Of a DNA stretch of 39,914 nt, positions 1 through 7,361 are shown one piece after another. The position numbers and the translations under genes are program-made. Every line of letters begins with the position of its first letter. Position 1 is the stretch's first letter. Source of the stretch: Anaerolineaceae bacterium (GTDB lineage: Bacteria > Chloroflexota > Anaerolineae > Anaerolineales > Villigracilaceae). The DNA lies in NCBI GenBank assembly GCA_003598975.1, contig QZIJ01000014.1, positions 1 through 39,914 on the forward strand, given 5' to 3'. The notes beneath the pieces are model-generated. The model was not told the origin of the DNA. It saw only the letters and a list, made by a program, of their open reading frames with translations, and did not search any database.

Positions 1-648
1 ATCCTCGTATTGGCCTCCAATTCCCCGCGCCGAAAGGAACTGCTCGCGCTGGGCGGATGGCCGTTCGAGATCATCGTCGCAGATGTGGACGAGACGCCGC
101 GCGCGAACGAATCGCCGCGTGACTACGTCTTACGTCTCGCGGAGGAGAAGGCGCGCGCCTCGTCCCTGCGGGCGGACGTGTCGCAGGTAGTCCTCGCCGC
201 GGATACCACCGTCGTGGACGGGGACGCGATTTTGGGCAAACCCGCCGACCCGTCGGAGGCGAAGCGCATGCTCCGTCAACTGCGCGGACGCGTCCATCAA
301 GTCCTCACGGGCATTGCCGCGTTGCGCGTCAACGACGGTCATCTCGTGCGCGATGTCTGTGTCACCGATGTGCCGATGCGTAATTACAGCGACGCGGAGA
401 TCGAATCGTACGTCGCCAGCGGCGACCCGCTCGACAAGGCCGGCGCGTACGCCATCCAGCACGCAGACTTCAACCCTGTTGCAACCATGGCGGGTTGTTA
501 TGCCAGCGTGATGGGACTGCCGCTCTGCCACGTGACGCGCCTGCTGGCGCAAATGGATGTGCCCGCACAAGCGGATGTGCCTGCCCATTGCCAGAAATTC
601 TTAACTTACTCGTGTCCCGTTTTTGCCGACATTCTGCGCGGCGCCTGA
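1..648 (+). CDS. maf: Maf-family nucleotide pyrophosphatase, 5' partial
   Basis: Maf proteins hydrolyse dTTP, UTP or modified nucleoside triphosphates to monophosphates in the cytoplasm and are linked to septum formation and nucleotide-pool cleaning. The frame is open from base 1 and begins ILVLASNSPRRKELL, so the true start lies only a few codons upstream of the window; the TTG at 10 is not the start. The family signature SNSPRR, the DETPR segment, the AADTTVV catalytic stretch, the LGKP motif and the AGAYAIQ motif are all present in order. About 215 residues are visible. The last 30 residues or so, after the usual end near MGLPLCHVTRLL, form an extra tail. The next gene, a PBP, starts 14 bases after the stop, which suggests a shared transcript. 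Confidence 0.93.
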   Translation: MLVLASNSPRRKELLALGGWPFEIIVADVDETPRANESPRDYVLRLAEEKARASSLRADVSQVVLAADTTVVDGDAILGKPADPSEAKRMLRQLRGRVHQVLTGIAALRVNDGHLVRDVCVTDVPMRNYSDAEIESYVASGDPLDKAGAYAIQHADFNPVATMAGCYASVMGLPLCHVTRLLAQMDVPAQADVPAHCQKFLTYSCPVFADILRGA

Positions 649-662
649 TTGGAAAGGAACGA

Positions 663-2912
663 ATGAAACTGTTTCGCTGGTTAGCATCTGCCGTTGTGAT
701 TCTACTTCTCGCGGGTTGCGCCACCGGGAATGGCATTATGCCATTCTTCCCCACCCCCACACCCCTGCCGCCGCCGCAGGTGGGCATCACCCGCGCTCCC
801 GACGCGACGCCCGCGCTGACTGCCTTTCTCGACGCGCTGAAAAACAATGACTACGCCGCGATGTACACCGTGCTGGACAATGCCTCGCAGGCCATCATCA
901 CAGCAGAGGACTTTGCGACGCGCTATCGCGAAGCGTTGAACACCCTCAGCGCATCCAGCCTGGACTTTGAGGTGGGCGCGGCCACGACCAGCCCCGTCGC
1001 CGCCCAGATCCCCTTCCGCGTCATCTACCACTCCACCCTGGCCGGTGACATCGCCCGCGACTTTACCGCGCGGCTGGGACTCGAAGACGGCCAATGGCGC
1101 CTCGCCTGGGACGAGAGCCTGATCCTACCCGAACTGGCGGGCGGCAACCGCATCGTGCTCGATTGCCGCGCGCCCGCCCGCGGCGACATCTACGACCGGG
1201 CCGGCGAATCCCTCGTCACCGAGACGGAAGCGGTCGCCCTCGGCGTAGACACAAGCACCGTCAACTTCGACCGTCTCTTCGACCTTACTTACGAACTCTG
1301 GCGGCTGACGGGAGTGAACCCCGAGTCCCTGTCCAACCAAATCGTCGCCTCTGGGCGGGGTTGGTACATCCCCGTCGGGACGACATCCAGAGAAGAGGGT
1401 GAACGCCTGCTGAGCATGGAATTCAGCGGGCTGGTGACGAATCCCTACACCTCGCGTTACTACGCCAACAGCGGCACCGCCTCGCAGACCATCGGCTACA
1501 CCTTGAGCATCTTCCCCGAAGATTTGGACAGGTATAAACGCGATGGCTATTGCGGCAACGAACGCGTCGGCCAGATCGGCGTGGAAAAAGCGGAGGAGGA
1601 TTTCCTCGCGGGCGAACACGGCGGCACGCTTTACATCGCCGATCCGCAGGGACAGATCATTGCCAACCTCGCGCAGAAAGAGGAAAAACCGTCCAGCGAT
1701 GTGTATTTGACGCTCGATAAGAATCTGCAAAACTATGCCGAGCAGGCGTTGGCTGGGTTCACCGGCGCGGTGGTGGTGATCGAACGCGACACCGGCCGCG
1801 TGCTGGCGCTGGCATCGTCGCCCGGCTTCGACCCCAATCTATTCGACTCGAACAATTTCAACAACGGCTACATGGTGAACAACCTGCTCAACGACGCGGA
1901 ACGCCCCATGTACAACCGCGCCACACAAGGACAATATCCGCTCGGCTCGGTCTTCAAGGTCATCACCTTCTCGGCCGGCCTCGAAAGCGGACTCTTCCTG
2001 CCCGAAACCACCTACGATTGCCAGTATGACTTTACCGAAATCCAGGGGCAGGTGCTGCACGACTGGACCTGGGATCATTGCCAGAGCCGCGTCCGCAACG
2101 GGCTGTTCTGCGACACATCCGATAGCGTGCCATCCGGTCTGCTCACCCTGTCCGAAGGGTTGATGCGCTCGTGCAATCCCTGGTTCTATCACATCGGCCT
2201 TGACCTCTATCGCAACAACCGCAGCGGCGACATTGCCGCCATGTCGCAGGCGTTTGGACTGGGCGCGCCAACCGGCATCGTCGGTGTGGAAGAGGAACCC
2301 GGGCAGATACTCATCCCCGGCAGTGAACTGGAAGCCACCAACCAGGCAATCGGTCAGGGAGACGTGCTGGTCACGCCGCTTCAGGTGGCGCGCTTCATGG
2401 CCGCCATCGGAAACGGCGGCACGCTTTATCGTCCGAAACTGATCGAAAAGATCGTGGATGTCAACGGGAATGTCATCGAATCCTTCCAACCCGAAGTCGT
2501 CGGCACGCTCCCCATCCAGCCAGACCGCCTGAAGGCCCTACAGGACGCGATGATCAACGTCATCTTCAACACGCGCGGCACGGCCAACTTCCGCCTGGTG
2601 CGGCAAACTAGTTTCAACTTCCCGGCCGCGGGCAAGACCGGCACCGCCGAGTCCAACATCCAGGGATTGCCACATGCCTGGTTCGCAGGCTACACCTACG
2701 GCACGTACAACGGCAAGCCCGATATCGCCGTAGCAGTCATCGTAGAATATCAAGGCGAAGGTTCCGATTACGGCGCTCCCATTTTCAACCGCATCCTCGA
2801 AACGTATTACCTGGGACGGCCGCAGAGACTATACTGGTTCGAATCCGCCTTCGGAATCACGCGCACGCCCACGCCGTTGGGCGGCATCCCCACCCGAACT
2901 CCGAGGCCGTAA
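663..2912 (+). CDS. Class B penicillin-binding protein (lipoprotein transpeptidase)
   Basis: A peptidoglycan transpeptidase that cross-links stem peptides on the outer face of the membrane. The chosen start is ATG 663, preceded by AAAGGA; it gives 749 residues with a lipoprotein signal ending in the lipobox LLAGC, so the protein is probably lipid-anchored rather than held by a plain N-terminal helix. After a proline-rich linker, residues of about 40-150 look like the NTF2-like (MecA_N) domain. A PBP dimerisation domain follows, then the transpeptidase domain. The three catalytic motifs are visible: S429-V-F-K432, S503-C-N505 and K658-T-G660. It sits between maf and rsgA in a co-directional cluster. 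A longer in-frame extension upstream overlaps maf and lacks a signal peptide, so it was rejected. Confidence 0.93.
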   Translation: MKLFRWLASAVVILLLAGCATGNGIMPFFPTPTPLPPPQVGITRAPDATPALTAFLDALKNNDYAAMYTVLDNASQAIITAEDFATRYREALNTLSASSLDFEVGAATTSPVAAQIPFRVIYHSTLAGDIARDFTARLGLEDGQWRLAWDESLILPELAGGNRIVLDCRAPARGDIYDRAGESLVTETEAVALGVDTSTVNFDRLFDLTYELWRLTGVNPESLSNQIVASGRGWYIPVGTTSREEGERLLSMEFSGLVTNPYTSRYYANSGTASQTIGYTLSIFPEDLDRYKRDGYCGNERVGQIGVEKAEEDFLAGEHGGTLYIADPQGQIIANLAQKEEKPSSDVYLTLDKNLQNYAEQALAGFTGAVVVIERDTGRVLALASSPGFDPNLFDSNNFNNGYMVNNLLNDAERPMYNRATQGQYPLGSVFKVITFSAGLESGLFLPETTYDCQYDFTEIQGQVLHDWTWDHCQSRVRNGLFCDTSDSVPSGLLTLSEGLMRSCNPWFYHIGLDLYRNNRSGDIAAMSQAFGLGAPTGIVGVEEEPGQILIPGSELEATNQAIGQGDVLVTPLQVARFMAAIGNGGTLYRPKLIEKIVDVNGNVIESFQPEVVGTLPIQPDRLKALQDAMINVIFNTRGTANFRLVRQTSFNFPAAGKTGTAESNIQGLPHAWFAGYTYGTYNGKPDIAVAVIVEYQGEGSDYGAPIFNRILETYYLGRPQRLYWFESAFGITRTPTPLGGIPTRTPRP

Positions 2913-2922
2913 AACAAACGCC

Positions 2923-3825
2923 GTGACCGATTTCCTTTCTGGTTTGATCATCCGCGCCCAATCTGGTTTCTTCACTGTGGAGACCGGTGCGGGCGCGGTC
3001 GTGTGTGGACTGCGCGGGCGCCTCAAGCGCGGACCTCGGGACGGCGACCTCGTGGCAGTGGGCGACCGCGTCCGAATCACGCGCCTCGCTGACGGGTCCG
3101 GTGTGATCGAGGAGATCGAAGAGCGGACACGCTCCATCGTCCGTCTCGACCCGCGTCCACAGGGAATCTATCAACAGATTCTGCTGGCGAATTGCGACCA
3201 GGCCGTCTTCGTCTTCGCCTGCGCGCATCCCAACCCCAAACTGCGCATGCTCGACCGTTTCCTCGTCATCGCCGAAAAACAAAAGATACCGTCCATCATC
3301 GTCGCCAATAAAATTGATCTGGCTGACGATCCGAAAAATATTTTTGGACTGTATGAGACCATTGGCTACCGCGTGATTTATACATCCGCCGAAACTGGCG
3401 CGGGCGTGGACGAGTTGCGCGCCGCGCTTGCAAACAAACTCAGCGCGCTGGCTGGGCCGAGCGGCGCGGGCAAATCATCCCTGCTCAACGCGTTGCAGCC
3501 TGGGTTGGGACTGGCCGTGAACGAGATCAGCGAGGCGATGGGTAAAGGCAAACACACCACCGTGTCGCGGCAACTGCATCCGCTCGCGGAGGGAGGCTAC
3601 GTAGCCGATACGCCCGGCTGGAAGTCGCTCGCGCTGTGGGACACCGAGCCCGAGGAGATGGACGCCTATTTCCCCGAACTCGCGCCGCTGGCGGCCGCAT
3701 GCCAGTTCAGCGACTGTTCACACACGCACGAGCCGGGTTGCGCTGTACTCGCCGCGCTCAAAGAGGGAAAAATCCATGCGGAAAGATATGATTCGTATTT
3801 AAGGTTGAGGGCGGGGCAGGAATAA
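2923..3825 (+). CDS. rsgA: Small ribosomal subunit GTPase RsgA
   Basis: A circularly permuted GTPase that checks late maturation of the 30S subunit. The start is GTG 2923, ten bases after the PBP stop; the product is 300 residues, close to the family norm. An N-terminal OB-fold region (about 1-75) precedes the permuted G domain, in which G4 (N129-K-I-D132) comes before G1 (GPSGAGKS, 178-185) and G3 (DTPG, 229-232). A C-terminal zinc site is seen as C260, C265, H267 or H269 and C273. The order G4-G1-G3 plus the zinc knuckle is diagnostic for RsgA. The gene looks complete and ordinary. Confidence 0.96.
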   Translation: MTDFLSGLIIRAQSGFFTVETGAGAVVCGLRGRLKRGPRDGDLVAVGDRVRITRLADGSGVIEEIEERTRSIVRLDPRPQGIYQQILLANCDQAVFVFACAHPNPKLRMLDRFLVIAEKQKIPSIIVANKIDLADDPKNIFGLYETIGYRVIYTSAETGAGVDELRAALANKLSALAGPSGAGKSSLLNALQPGLGLAVNEISEAMGKGKHTTVSRQLHPLAEGGYVADTPGWKSLALWDTEPEEMDAYFPELAPLAAACQFSDCSHTHEPGCAVLAALKEGKIHAERYDSYLRLRAGQE

Positions 3826-3828
3826 TAA

Positions 3829-3871
3829 CTGGTAATTGGGGATTTACCATTTACCAATTACGATTTACGAT
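3829..3871. repeat. AT-rich palindromic spacer between rsgA and holB
   Basis: The spacer carries GTAATTGG and its complement CCAATTAC about 20 bases apart, with further TTTACC/TTTACG units, so it can fold into an 8-bp stem. A similar TGGTAATTGGG string occurs in reverse orientation upstream of recF (about 19868-19882). It is probably a small dispersed repeat; no promoter or terminator is evident. Confidence 0.4.
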
Positions 3872-3879
3872 TGTCGCTG

Positions 3880-4899
3880 ATGACTGCAAACTGGAATCTC
3901 CTCGGACACAACTGGGCTGTGGACATGCTTCGCCGCCACATCGCAACGGGCGAGGCACGTCACGCCTATCTTTTCGCGGGGCCAGGTGGATTGGGACGCC
4001 GCTCCCTCGCCCTGGCGTTTGCCCGCGCCTTGAACTGCACCAATCCGCCCGCGCCCGGCGATTTCTGCGGACAATGCCGCGACTGCAGACAGATTGCCGC
4101 GAAACAACACCCTGATTTGAGCATCGTTGAACCTACCATCAAAGACCCCGATGACCGCAACGCGTTAATCCCCGCGCAGTATGGAGAGATCCGCATTTCA
4201 CAAATTCGCGATCTCCAGCGGATGATCAACCTCAAGCCCTATCAAGGCAAATACAGAGTGGTGGTTGGCGAACGATTCAACCAAGCCAACACCGAAGCAT
4301 CGAACGCTTTTCTGAAAACCCTCGAGGAGCCTCCTGCTCAGGTCGTTTTATTGTTGACAACAGACAACCCTGAATCCCTTTTGCCCACCATCGTTTCGCG
4401 CTGTGAGGTGCTACGACTGCGTCCTCTCCCCATCGAAGAAGTCCAAAGAGAGTTAGAGAGGAGAGGAACGGAGAGCCATCAGGCAGAGTTGATCGCGCAC
4501 ATCAGCGGCGGACGCCCGGGCTACGCGTTCCGACTCGCCGAAGACCAATCCCTGCTTGAGTTTCGCCAGCAGAGATTGGATGACTTGCAAAGACTCTTAT
4601 CATCCTCGCGCGTGGACAAGTTCGCCTACGCTGAAAAACTCGCCAAAGATAAAGACGCGATGCGCCAAACCTTCCTCGTCTGGGAATCGTTCTGGCGGGA
4701 TGTATTCCTGCACGCATCCAAAGCGGATTCTCCGCTTGCGAACGTGGACCGCGCCGAGGAGATCGACTCGCTCGCGGCGCGGCTGAACATGTCCGCGGCG
4801 CGTCAACGCGTGAACGAGGTCGAGCGCGCCCTCCAGCAAATGGAACGGAACGTCAATGCAAGATTACTGGCTGAAGTCTTATTGTTGAACTGGAGTTGA
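3880..4899 (+). CDS. holB: DNA polymerase III delta-prime subunit
   Basis: A clamp-loader subunit that helps place the sliding clamp on DNA. ATG 3880 was chosen over the upstream in-frame TTG because the family begins with a short lead-in before the helix GHNWAVDMLRRHI; the product is 339 residues. The AAA+ domain has the four zinc cysteines typical of gamma/delta-prime subunits (C53, C63, C66, C69). The Walker A loop reads GPGGLGRR (34-41), with arginine where an ATP-binding subunit has lysine. That fits delta-prime, which is usually an inactive ATPase. The SRC motif of clamp-loader subunits is seen in PTIVSRCEVLRL. No clear Shine-Dalgarno precedes the start. Confidence 0.92.
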   Translation: MTANWNLLGHNWAVDMLRRHIATGEARHAYLFAGPGGLGRRSLALAFARALNCTNPPAPGDFCGQCRDCRQIAAKQHPDLSIVEPTIKDPDDRNALIPAQYGEIRISQIRDLQRMINLKPYQGKYRVVVGERFNQANTEASNAFLKTLEEPPAQVVLLLTTDNPESLLPTIVSRCEVLRLRPLPIEEVQRELERRGTESHQAELIAHISGGRPGYAFRLAEDQSLLEFRQQRLDDLQRLLSSSRVDKFAYAEKLAKDKDAMRQTFLVWESFWRDVFLHASKADSPLANVDRAEEIDSLAARLNMSAARQRVNEVERALQQMERNVNARLLAEVLLLNWS

Positions 4900-4905
4900 T
4901 CCCCC

Positions 4906-5115
4906 ATGTGCCGAAGCATTAAGCCCCTGCGCCTGCCCGACCGCCCCGCGAGCGAAGAAGAGATCCATGAAGCCGCGTTGCAATACGTGAGAAAAGTGAG
5001 CGGGTATCGCAAGCCGTCCAAAGCGAATCAAGCCGCGTTCGAGGCCGCCGTCGCCGAGGTGGCCGCGGCGACGCGCAAGATGCTGGATCGACTGTCCACG
5101 GCCAAATCAGCGTGA
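4906..5115 (+). CDS. DUF2277 small conserved protein
   Basis: A 69-residue protein that starts MCRSIKPLR and continues through an EEIHEAALQYVRKVSGYRKPS segment, which I recognise as the DUF2277 family. These are short helical proteins of unknown function, common in actinobacteria, proteobacteria and chloroflexi. It starts six bases after the holB stop, and its TGA overlaps the GTG of the next gene, so the three genes are very likely co-transcribed and translationally coupled. Nothing in the sequence points to a catalytic role; the single N-terminal cysteine within MCR is conserved in the family. Confidence 0.85.
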   Translation: MCRSIKPLRLPDRPASEEEIHEAALQYVRKVSGYRKPSKANQAAFEAAVAEVAAATRKMLDRLSTAKSA

Positions 5116-5753
5116 CGATTAAACTCTTCTGGCAGAATCCCTACCTCACCCGCCTCGACACCCGCATCACCCGCGTGGACGGGAATGAAATCACCCTAGC
5201 GGAGACGATCTTCTACGCCTTCGCGGGCGGACAGGAAAGCGATCACGGCACCATCGGCGGGTGGCGCGTCGTTCAGGCACGCAAAGAGGGGAAGGAGATT
5301 ATCTACACTTTGGAGGAAGGTCACGGACTCAAAGCCGGCGATGCGGTCACGATGACGATTGACTGGGAGCGGAGATATCGTCTCATGCGTCTGCACTTCG
5401 CGGCGGAATTGGTTTTGGAATTGGCGTATCAGAATCTGAAGGGAATCGAAAAGATCGGCGCGCACATTTCGGCAGATAAAGCGCGTGTGGATTTCAGGTG
5501 GGATGAAAACATCTCAGCCGCGATTCCGCTCCTCGAAACGGCGGCCAACAAAATCGTCGAGAAAGACGCGGCCATCGTCAGCGCGTACAGCGACGAGGCG
5601 AAGGAACGTCGCTATTGGGAAGTGACAGGCTTTGCGCGCGTCCCCTGCGGCGGCACGCATCTGAAACGGACGGGCGAGGTCGGCAAAATCCAGTTGAAGC
5701 GAGATAACATCGGCAAGGGCAAGGAACGCATCGAGGTTCAAATATTGCCATGA
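5112..5753 (+). CDS. AlaX-like alanyl-tRNA editing domain protein
   Basis: A stand-alone homologue of the AlaRS editing domain, which removes serine or glycine from mischarged tRNA-Ala. It has 213 residues and a GTG start overlapping the DUF2277 stop (GTGA). The N-terminal barrel (1-85) includes the AFAGGQESDHG stretch, which corresponds to the FYPxGGGQ region of the family. The second zinc half-site, C179-G-G-T-H183, is intact. The first half-site, normally HxxxH, reads H95-F-A-A-E99, so one histidine is replaced by glutamate. The enzyme may bind zinc with altered ligands or have lost editing; some AlaX relatives are known to vary here, so function cannot be excluded. Confidence 0.82.
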   Translation: MTIKLFWQNPYLTRLDTRITRVDGNEITLAETIFYAFAGGQESDHGTIGGWRVVQARKEGKEIIYTLEEGHGLKAGDAVTMTIDWERRYRLMRLHFAAELVLELAYQNLKGIEKIGAHISADKARVDFRWDENISAAIPLLETAANKIVEKDAAIVSAYSDEAKERRYWEVTGFARVPCGGTHLKRTGEVGKIQLKRDNIGKGKERIEVQILP

Positions 5754-5760
5754 AAGTTGC

Positions 5761-5789
5761 TTGACCCGACTCGGATTGTGCATTAAAAT
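5761..5789 (+). promoter_or_regulatory. Promoter of tRNA-Arg
   Basis: TTGACC (5761-5766) and TAAAAT (5784-5789) are separated by exactly 17 bases. Transcription would start about 6 nt before the tRNA. This is a textbook sigma-70-type arrangement. Confidence 0.8.
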
Positions 5790-5801
5790 ACCGTCCGCCT
5801 T

Positions 5802-5878
5802 GCCTCTGTAGCTCAGTGGATTAGAGCGTTTGGTTGCGGACCAAAAGGTCGCGTGTTCGAGTCGCGCCAGAGGCGCCA
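5802..5878 (+). tRNA. tRNA-Arg, anticodon GCG, CCA encoded
   Basis: A full cloverleaf is visible. The acceptor GCCTCTG pairs perfectly with CAGAGGC, the D stem is GCTC/GAGC, the anticodon stem TTTGG/CCAAA encloses the loop TTGCGGA (anticodon GCG, reading CGC), and the T arm is GCGTG-TTCGAGT-CGCGC. The discriminator is G and CCA is encoded. Most bacteria use an ACG anticodon (wobble inosine) for this box; GCG is the archaeal-style choice. Confidence 0.95.
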
Positions 5879-5884
5879 TGTTGA

Positions 5885-5908
5885 GGAGCGGAGACCCGCT
5901 CCTTTTTT
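5885..5908 (+). terminator. Intrinsic terminator of tRNA-Arg
   Basis: A 7-bp GGAGCGG/CCGCTCC stem with an AGAC loop is followed by six T. It ends six bases before the surE ATG, so surE either depends on read-through or is transcribed from a promoter overlapping the tRNA. Confidence 0.85.
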
Positions 5909-5914
5909 CTTGCC

Positions 5915-6715
5915 ATGCAAAAACAAATTCTTTTGACAAACGATGATGGGATTCAATCCCCTGGACTGTGGGCCGCGGCCGAGGCTTTGTCTACGCTCGG
6001 ATACGTGACCGTGGCCGCGCCGCGCAACCAGTCTTCGGGGATGGGGCGCAGTCTTCCTGGGACCTCAGACGGGATCATCCAACCCGAGACTTTGGTTGTC
6101 CACGGACAGGAATGGACGGTGTACGCGGTGGGAGGAAGTCCGGCGCAGGCAGTGTTGCACGCCATCCTTGAGATCATGCCGCAAAAACCCGACCTGATGG
6201 TCTCGGGCATCAATTACGGCGAAAACATTGGCACGGGCGTTACCATCTCTGGGACGGTGGGCGCGGCCATGGAGGGCGCGGCGCTGGGGTATCGTGCTCT
6301 GGCTGTTTCATTGCAAACCGACCAGAAGTATCACCTGTCCTATTCGCGCGACGTGGAATTTGCCGCGGCCGCGCAATTCACTTTGAAATTCGCGCGCATG
6401 TTGCTGGAGAAGCAATTCCCCGAGGATGTTCAACTGCTGAAAGTGGAAGTGCCATCAGACGCAACGATTGAAACCCCGTGGGAGATCAGCCGCCTGACGC
6501 GTCAACGCTATTACGAGCCGCTCAAACCCGAACGTACCTCCTGGAACGTGGCGGCCAATGTCGGCTACCGCGAGGCGGCGCGTCTGGAAGACGAGGCCGA
6601 GGACACCGACGCCTATGTGATGCGGAAAAAACGCCGCGTGGCTGTCACGCCGCTCAGCCTCGACTTGACGTCGCGGGTGGATCTGTCCGCGCTCGAAAAG
6701 TTCATGCGGGAATGA
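5915..6715 (+). CDS. surE: 5'/3'-nucleotidase SurE
   Basis: A metal-dependent nucleoside-monophosphate phosphatase involved in stationary-phase survival. The product is 266 residues. It begins with the metal-binding ILLTNDDG motif, followed by SPG, the N-rich segment APRNQSSGMG, then GSPAQAV and SGINYGENIGTGVTISGTVG, all diagnostic of SurE. The start ATG 5915 has no Shine-Dalgarno and lies immediately after the tRNA-Arg terminator, an unusual arrangement that implies non-canonical initiation. It converges on a thioredoxin gene, with a shared terminator between them. Confidence 0.95.
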   Translation: MQKQILLTNDDGIQSPGLWAAAEALSTLGYVTVAAPRNQSSGMGRSLPGTSDGIIQPETLVVHGQEWTVYAVGGSPAQAVLHAILEIMPQKPDLMVSGINYGENIGTGVTISGTVGAAMEGAALGYRALAVSLQTDQKYHLSYSRDVEFAAAAQFTLKFARMLLEKQFPEDVQLLKVEVPSDATIETPWEISRLTRQRYYEPLKPERTSWNVAANVGYREAARLEDEAEDTDAYVMRKKRRVAVTPLSLDLTSRVDLSALEKFMRE

Positions 6716-6743
6716 AAAACAGGCCGTGAGGCCTGTTTTTTTT
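6714..6743. terminator. Bidirectional terminator between surE and trx
   Basis: ACAGGCC/GGCCTGT with a GTGA loop, flanked by five A on the left and a run of eight T on the right, can work for both convergent genes. Confidence 0.88.
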
Positions 6744-7067
6744 CTACAGATGTGGCGAAAGTTTCGCCACCAGTTTGTCCTTGGGCTGGAAGCCGGTGAA
6801 GCGCTCCTGCAATTTTCCGCCCTTGAAGAACATCAGGGTCGGGATGCCGAGGATGCCGTATTCCATCAACAGGGCGGGGTTTTCGTCCGCGTCGAGTTTG
6901 ACGACTTTTACCTTTCCCTGCCATTCATGCGCCAGTTCTTTGACGATGGGCTCGACCATGCGGCACGGCGCGCACCACACAGCGGTCACATCCACGAGAA
7001 CTGGCTCCGTCGCGTTGACAACTTCTGCTTGAAAAGTATCCTGTGTTACATAATTCAGTTCAGTCAT
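6744..7067 (-). CDS. trxA: Thioredoxin
   Basis: A small cytoplasmic dithiol reductant. The 107-residue product carries the redox motif WCAPC and the cis-proline segment GIPTLMFF, at the usual spacing for thioredoxin 1. The start at 7067 is preceded by a strong GGAGG six to eight bases upstream. It is a single-gene unit ending at the terminator shared with surE. Its promoter probably overlaps the region just left of the tRNA-Lys promoter, because the two are divergent. The resolving cysteine is present, so this is a standard disulfide reductase, unlike the other three thioredoxin-fold proteins in the window. Confidence 0.95.
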   Translation of the reverse strand: MTELNYVTQDTFQAEVVNATEPVLVDVTAVWCAPCRMVEPIVKELAHEWQGKVKVVKLDADENPALLMEYGILGIPTLMFFKGGKLQERFTGFQPKDKLVAKLSPHL

Positions 7068-7111
7068 TTTGCCTCCAACGCATGGACAACCTTGCCTCGT
7101 AAGATATTACG

Positions 7112-7140
7112 TTGACGCTCTTACTTTCACATGATAGAAT
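7112..7140 (+). promoter_or_regulatory. Promoter of tRNA-Lys
   Basis: TTGACG (7112-7117) and TAGAAT (7135-7140) with a 17-base spacer, 18 bases before the tRNA. The same TAGAAT -10 recurs before mscL and the cNMP-binding gene. Confidence 0.8.
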
Positions 7141-7158
7141 GCAGTCCGCTTAATCCAC

Positions 7159-7230
7159 GGGCGCGTAGCTCAATGGCAGAGCAGTGGCCTTTTAAGCCAT
7201 TGGTTGAGAGTTCGAATCTCTCCGCGCTCA
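7159..7230 (+). tRNA. tRNA-Lys, anticodon TTT
   Basis: The acceptor GGGCGCG pairs with CGCGCTC (one G-T). The D stem is GCTC/GAGC, the anticodon stem GTGGC/GCCAT holds the loop CTTTTAA with anticodon TTT, and the T arm is GAGAG-TTCGAAT-CTCTC. The discriminator is A. CCA is not encoded, unlike in the nearby tRNA-Arg. Confidence 0.95.
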
Positions 7231-7235
7231 CTCCG

Positions 7236-7259
7236 AATCCTCCCATGTGGAGGATTTTT
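7236..7259 (+). terminator. Terminator of tRNA-Lys
   Basis: The stem AATCCTCC/GGAGGATT with loop CATGT runs into a T tract. A near-identical second copy lies at 7311-7336. Confidence 0.85.
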
Positions 7260-7288
7260 GGTTGCGAGGCCCTGTTCAGGGGATGGTA

Positions 7289-7336
7289 TTCGAATCACTC
7301 CGCGCTCATCAAATCCTCCCATTCGGGAGGATTTTT
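7289..7336 (+). pseudogene. Duplicated 3' end of tRNA-Lys plus its terminator
   Basis: TTCGAAT, CACTC and CGCGCTCA repeat the T loop, 3' T strand and 3' acceptor strand of the tRNA-Lys just upstream. They are followed by a second AATCCTCCC/GGGAGGATT terminator hairpin and even the same downstream context (GTTCAG). The matching 5' tRNA strands are absent and the T stem no longer pairs, so no tRNA can form. It is either the scar of a tandem tRNA duplication or an attachment-site-like remnant. There is no integrase nearby. Confidence 0.7.
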
Positions 7337-7361
7337 GATTGTGAGTCCCCGTTCAGATGTT

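Noticed and set aside
7289..7308. A second functional tRNA-Lys
   Set aside because: Only the 3' strands are present and the T stem does not pair.
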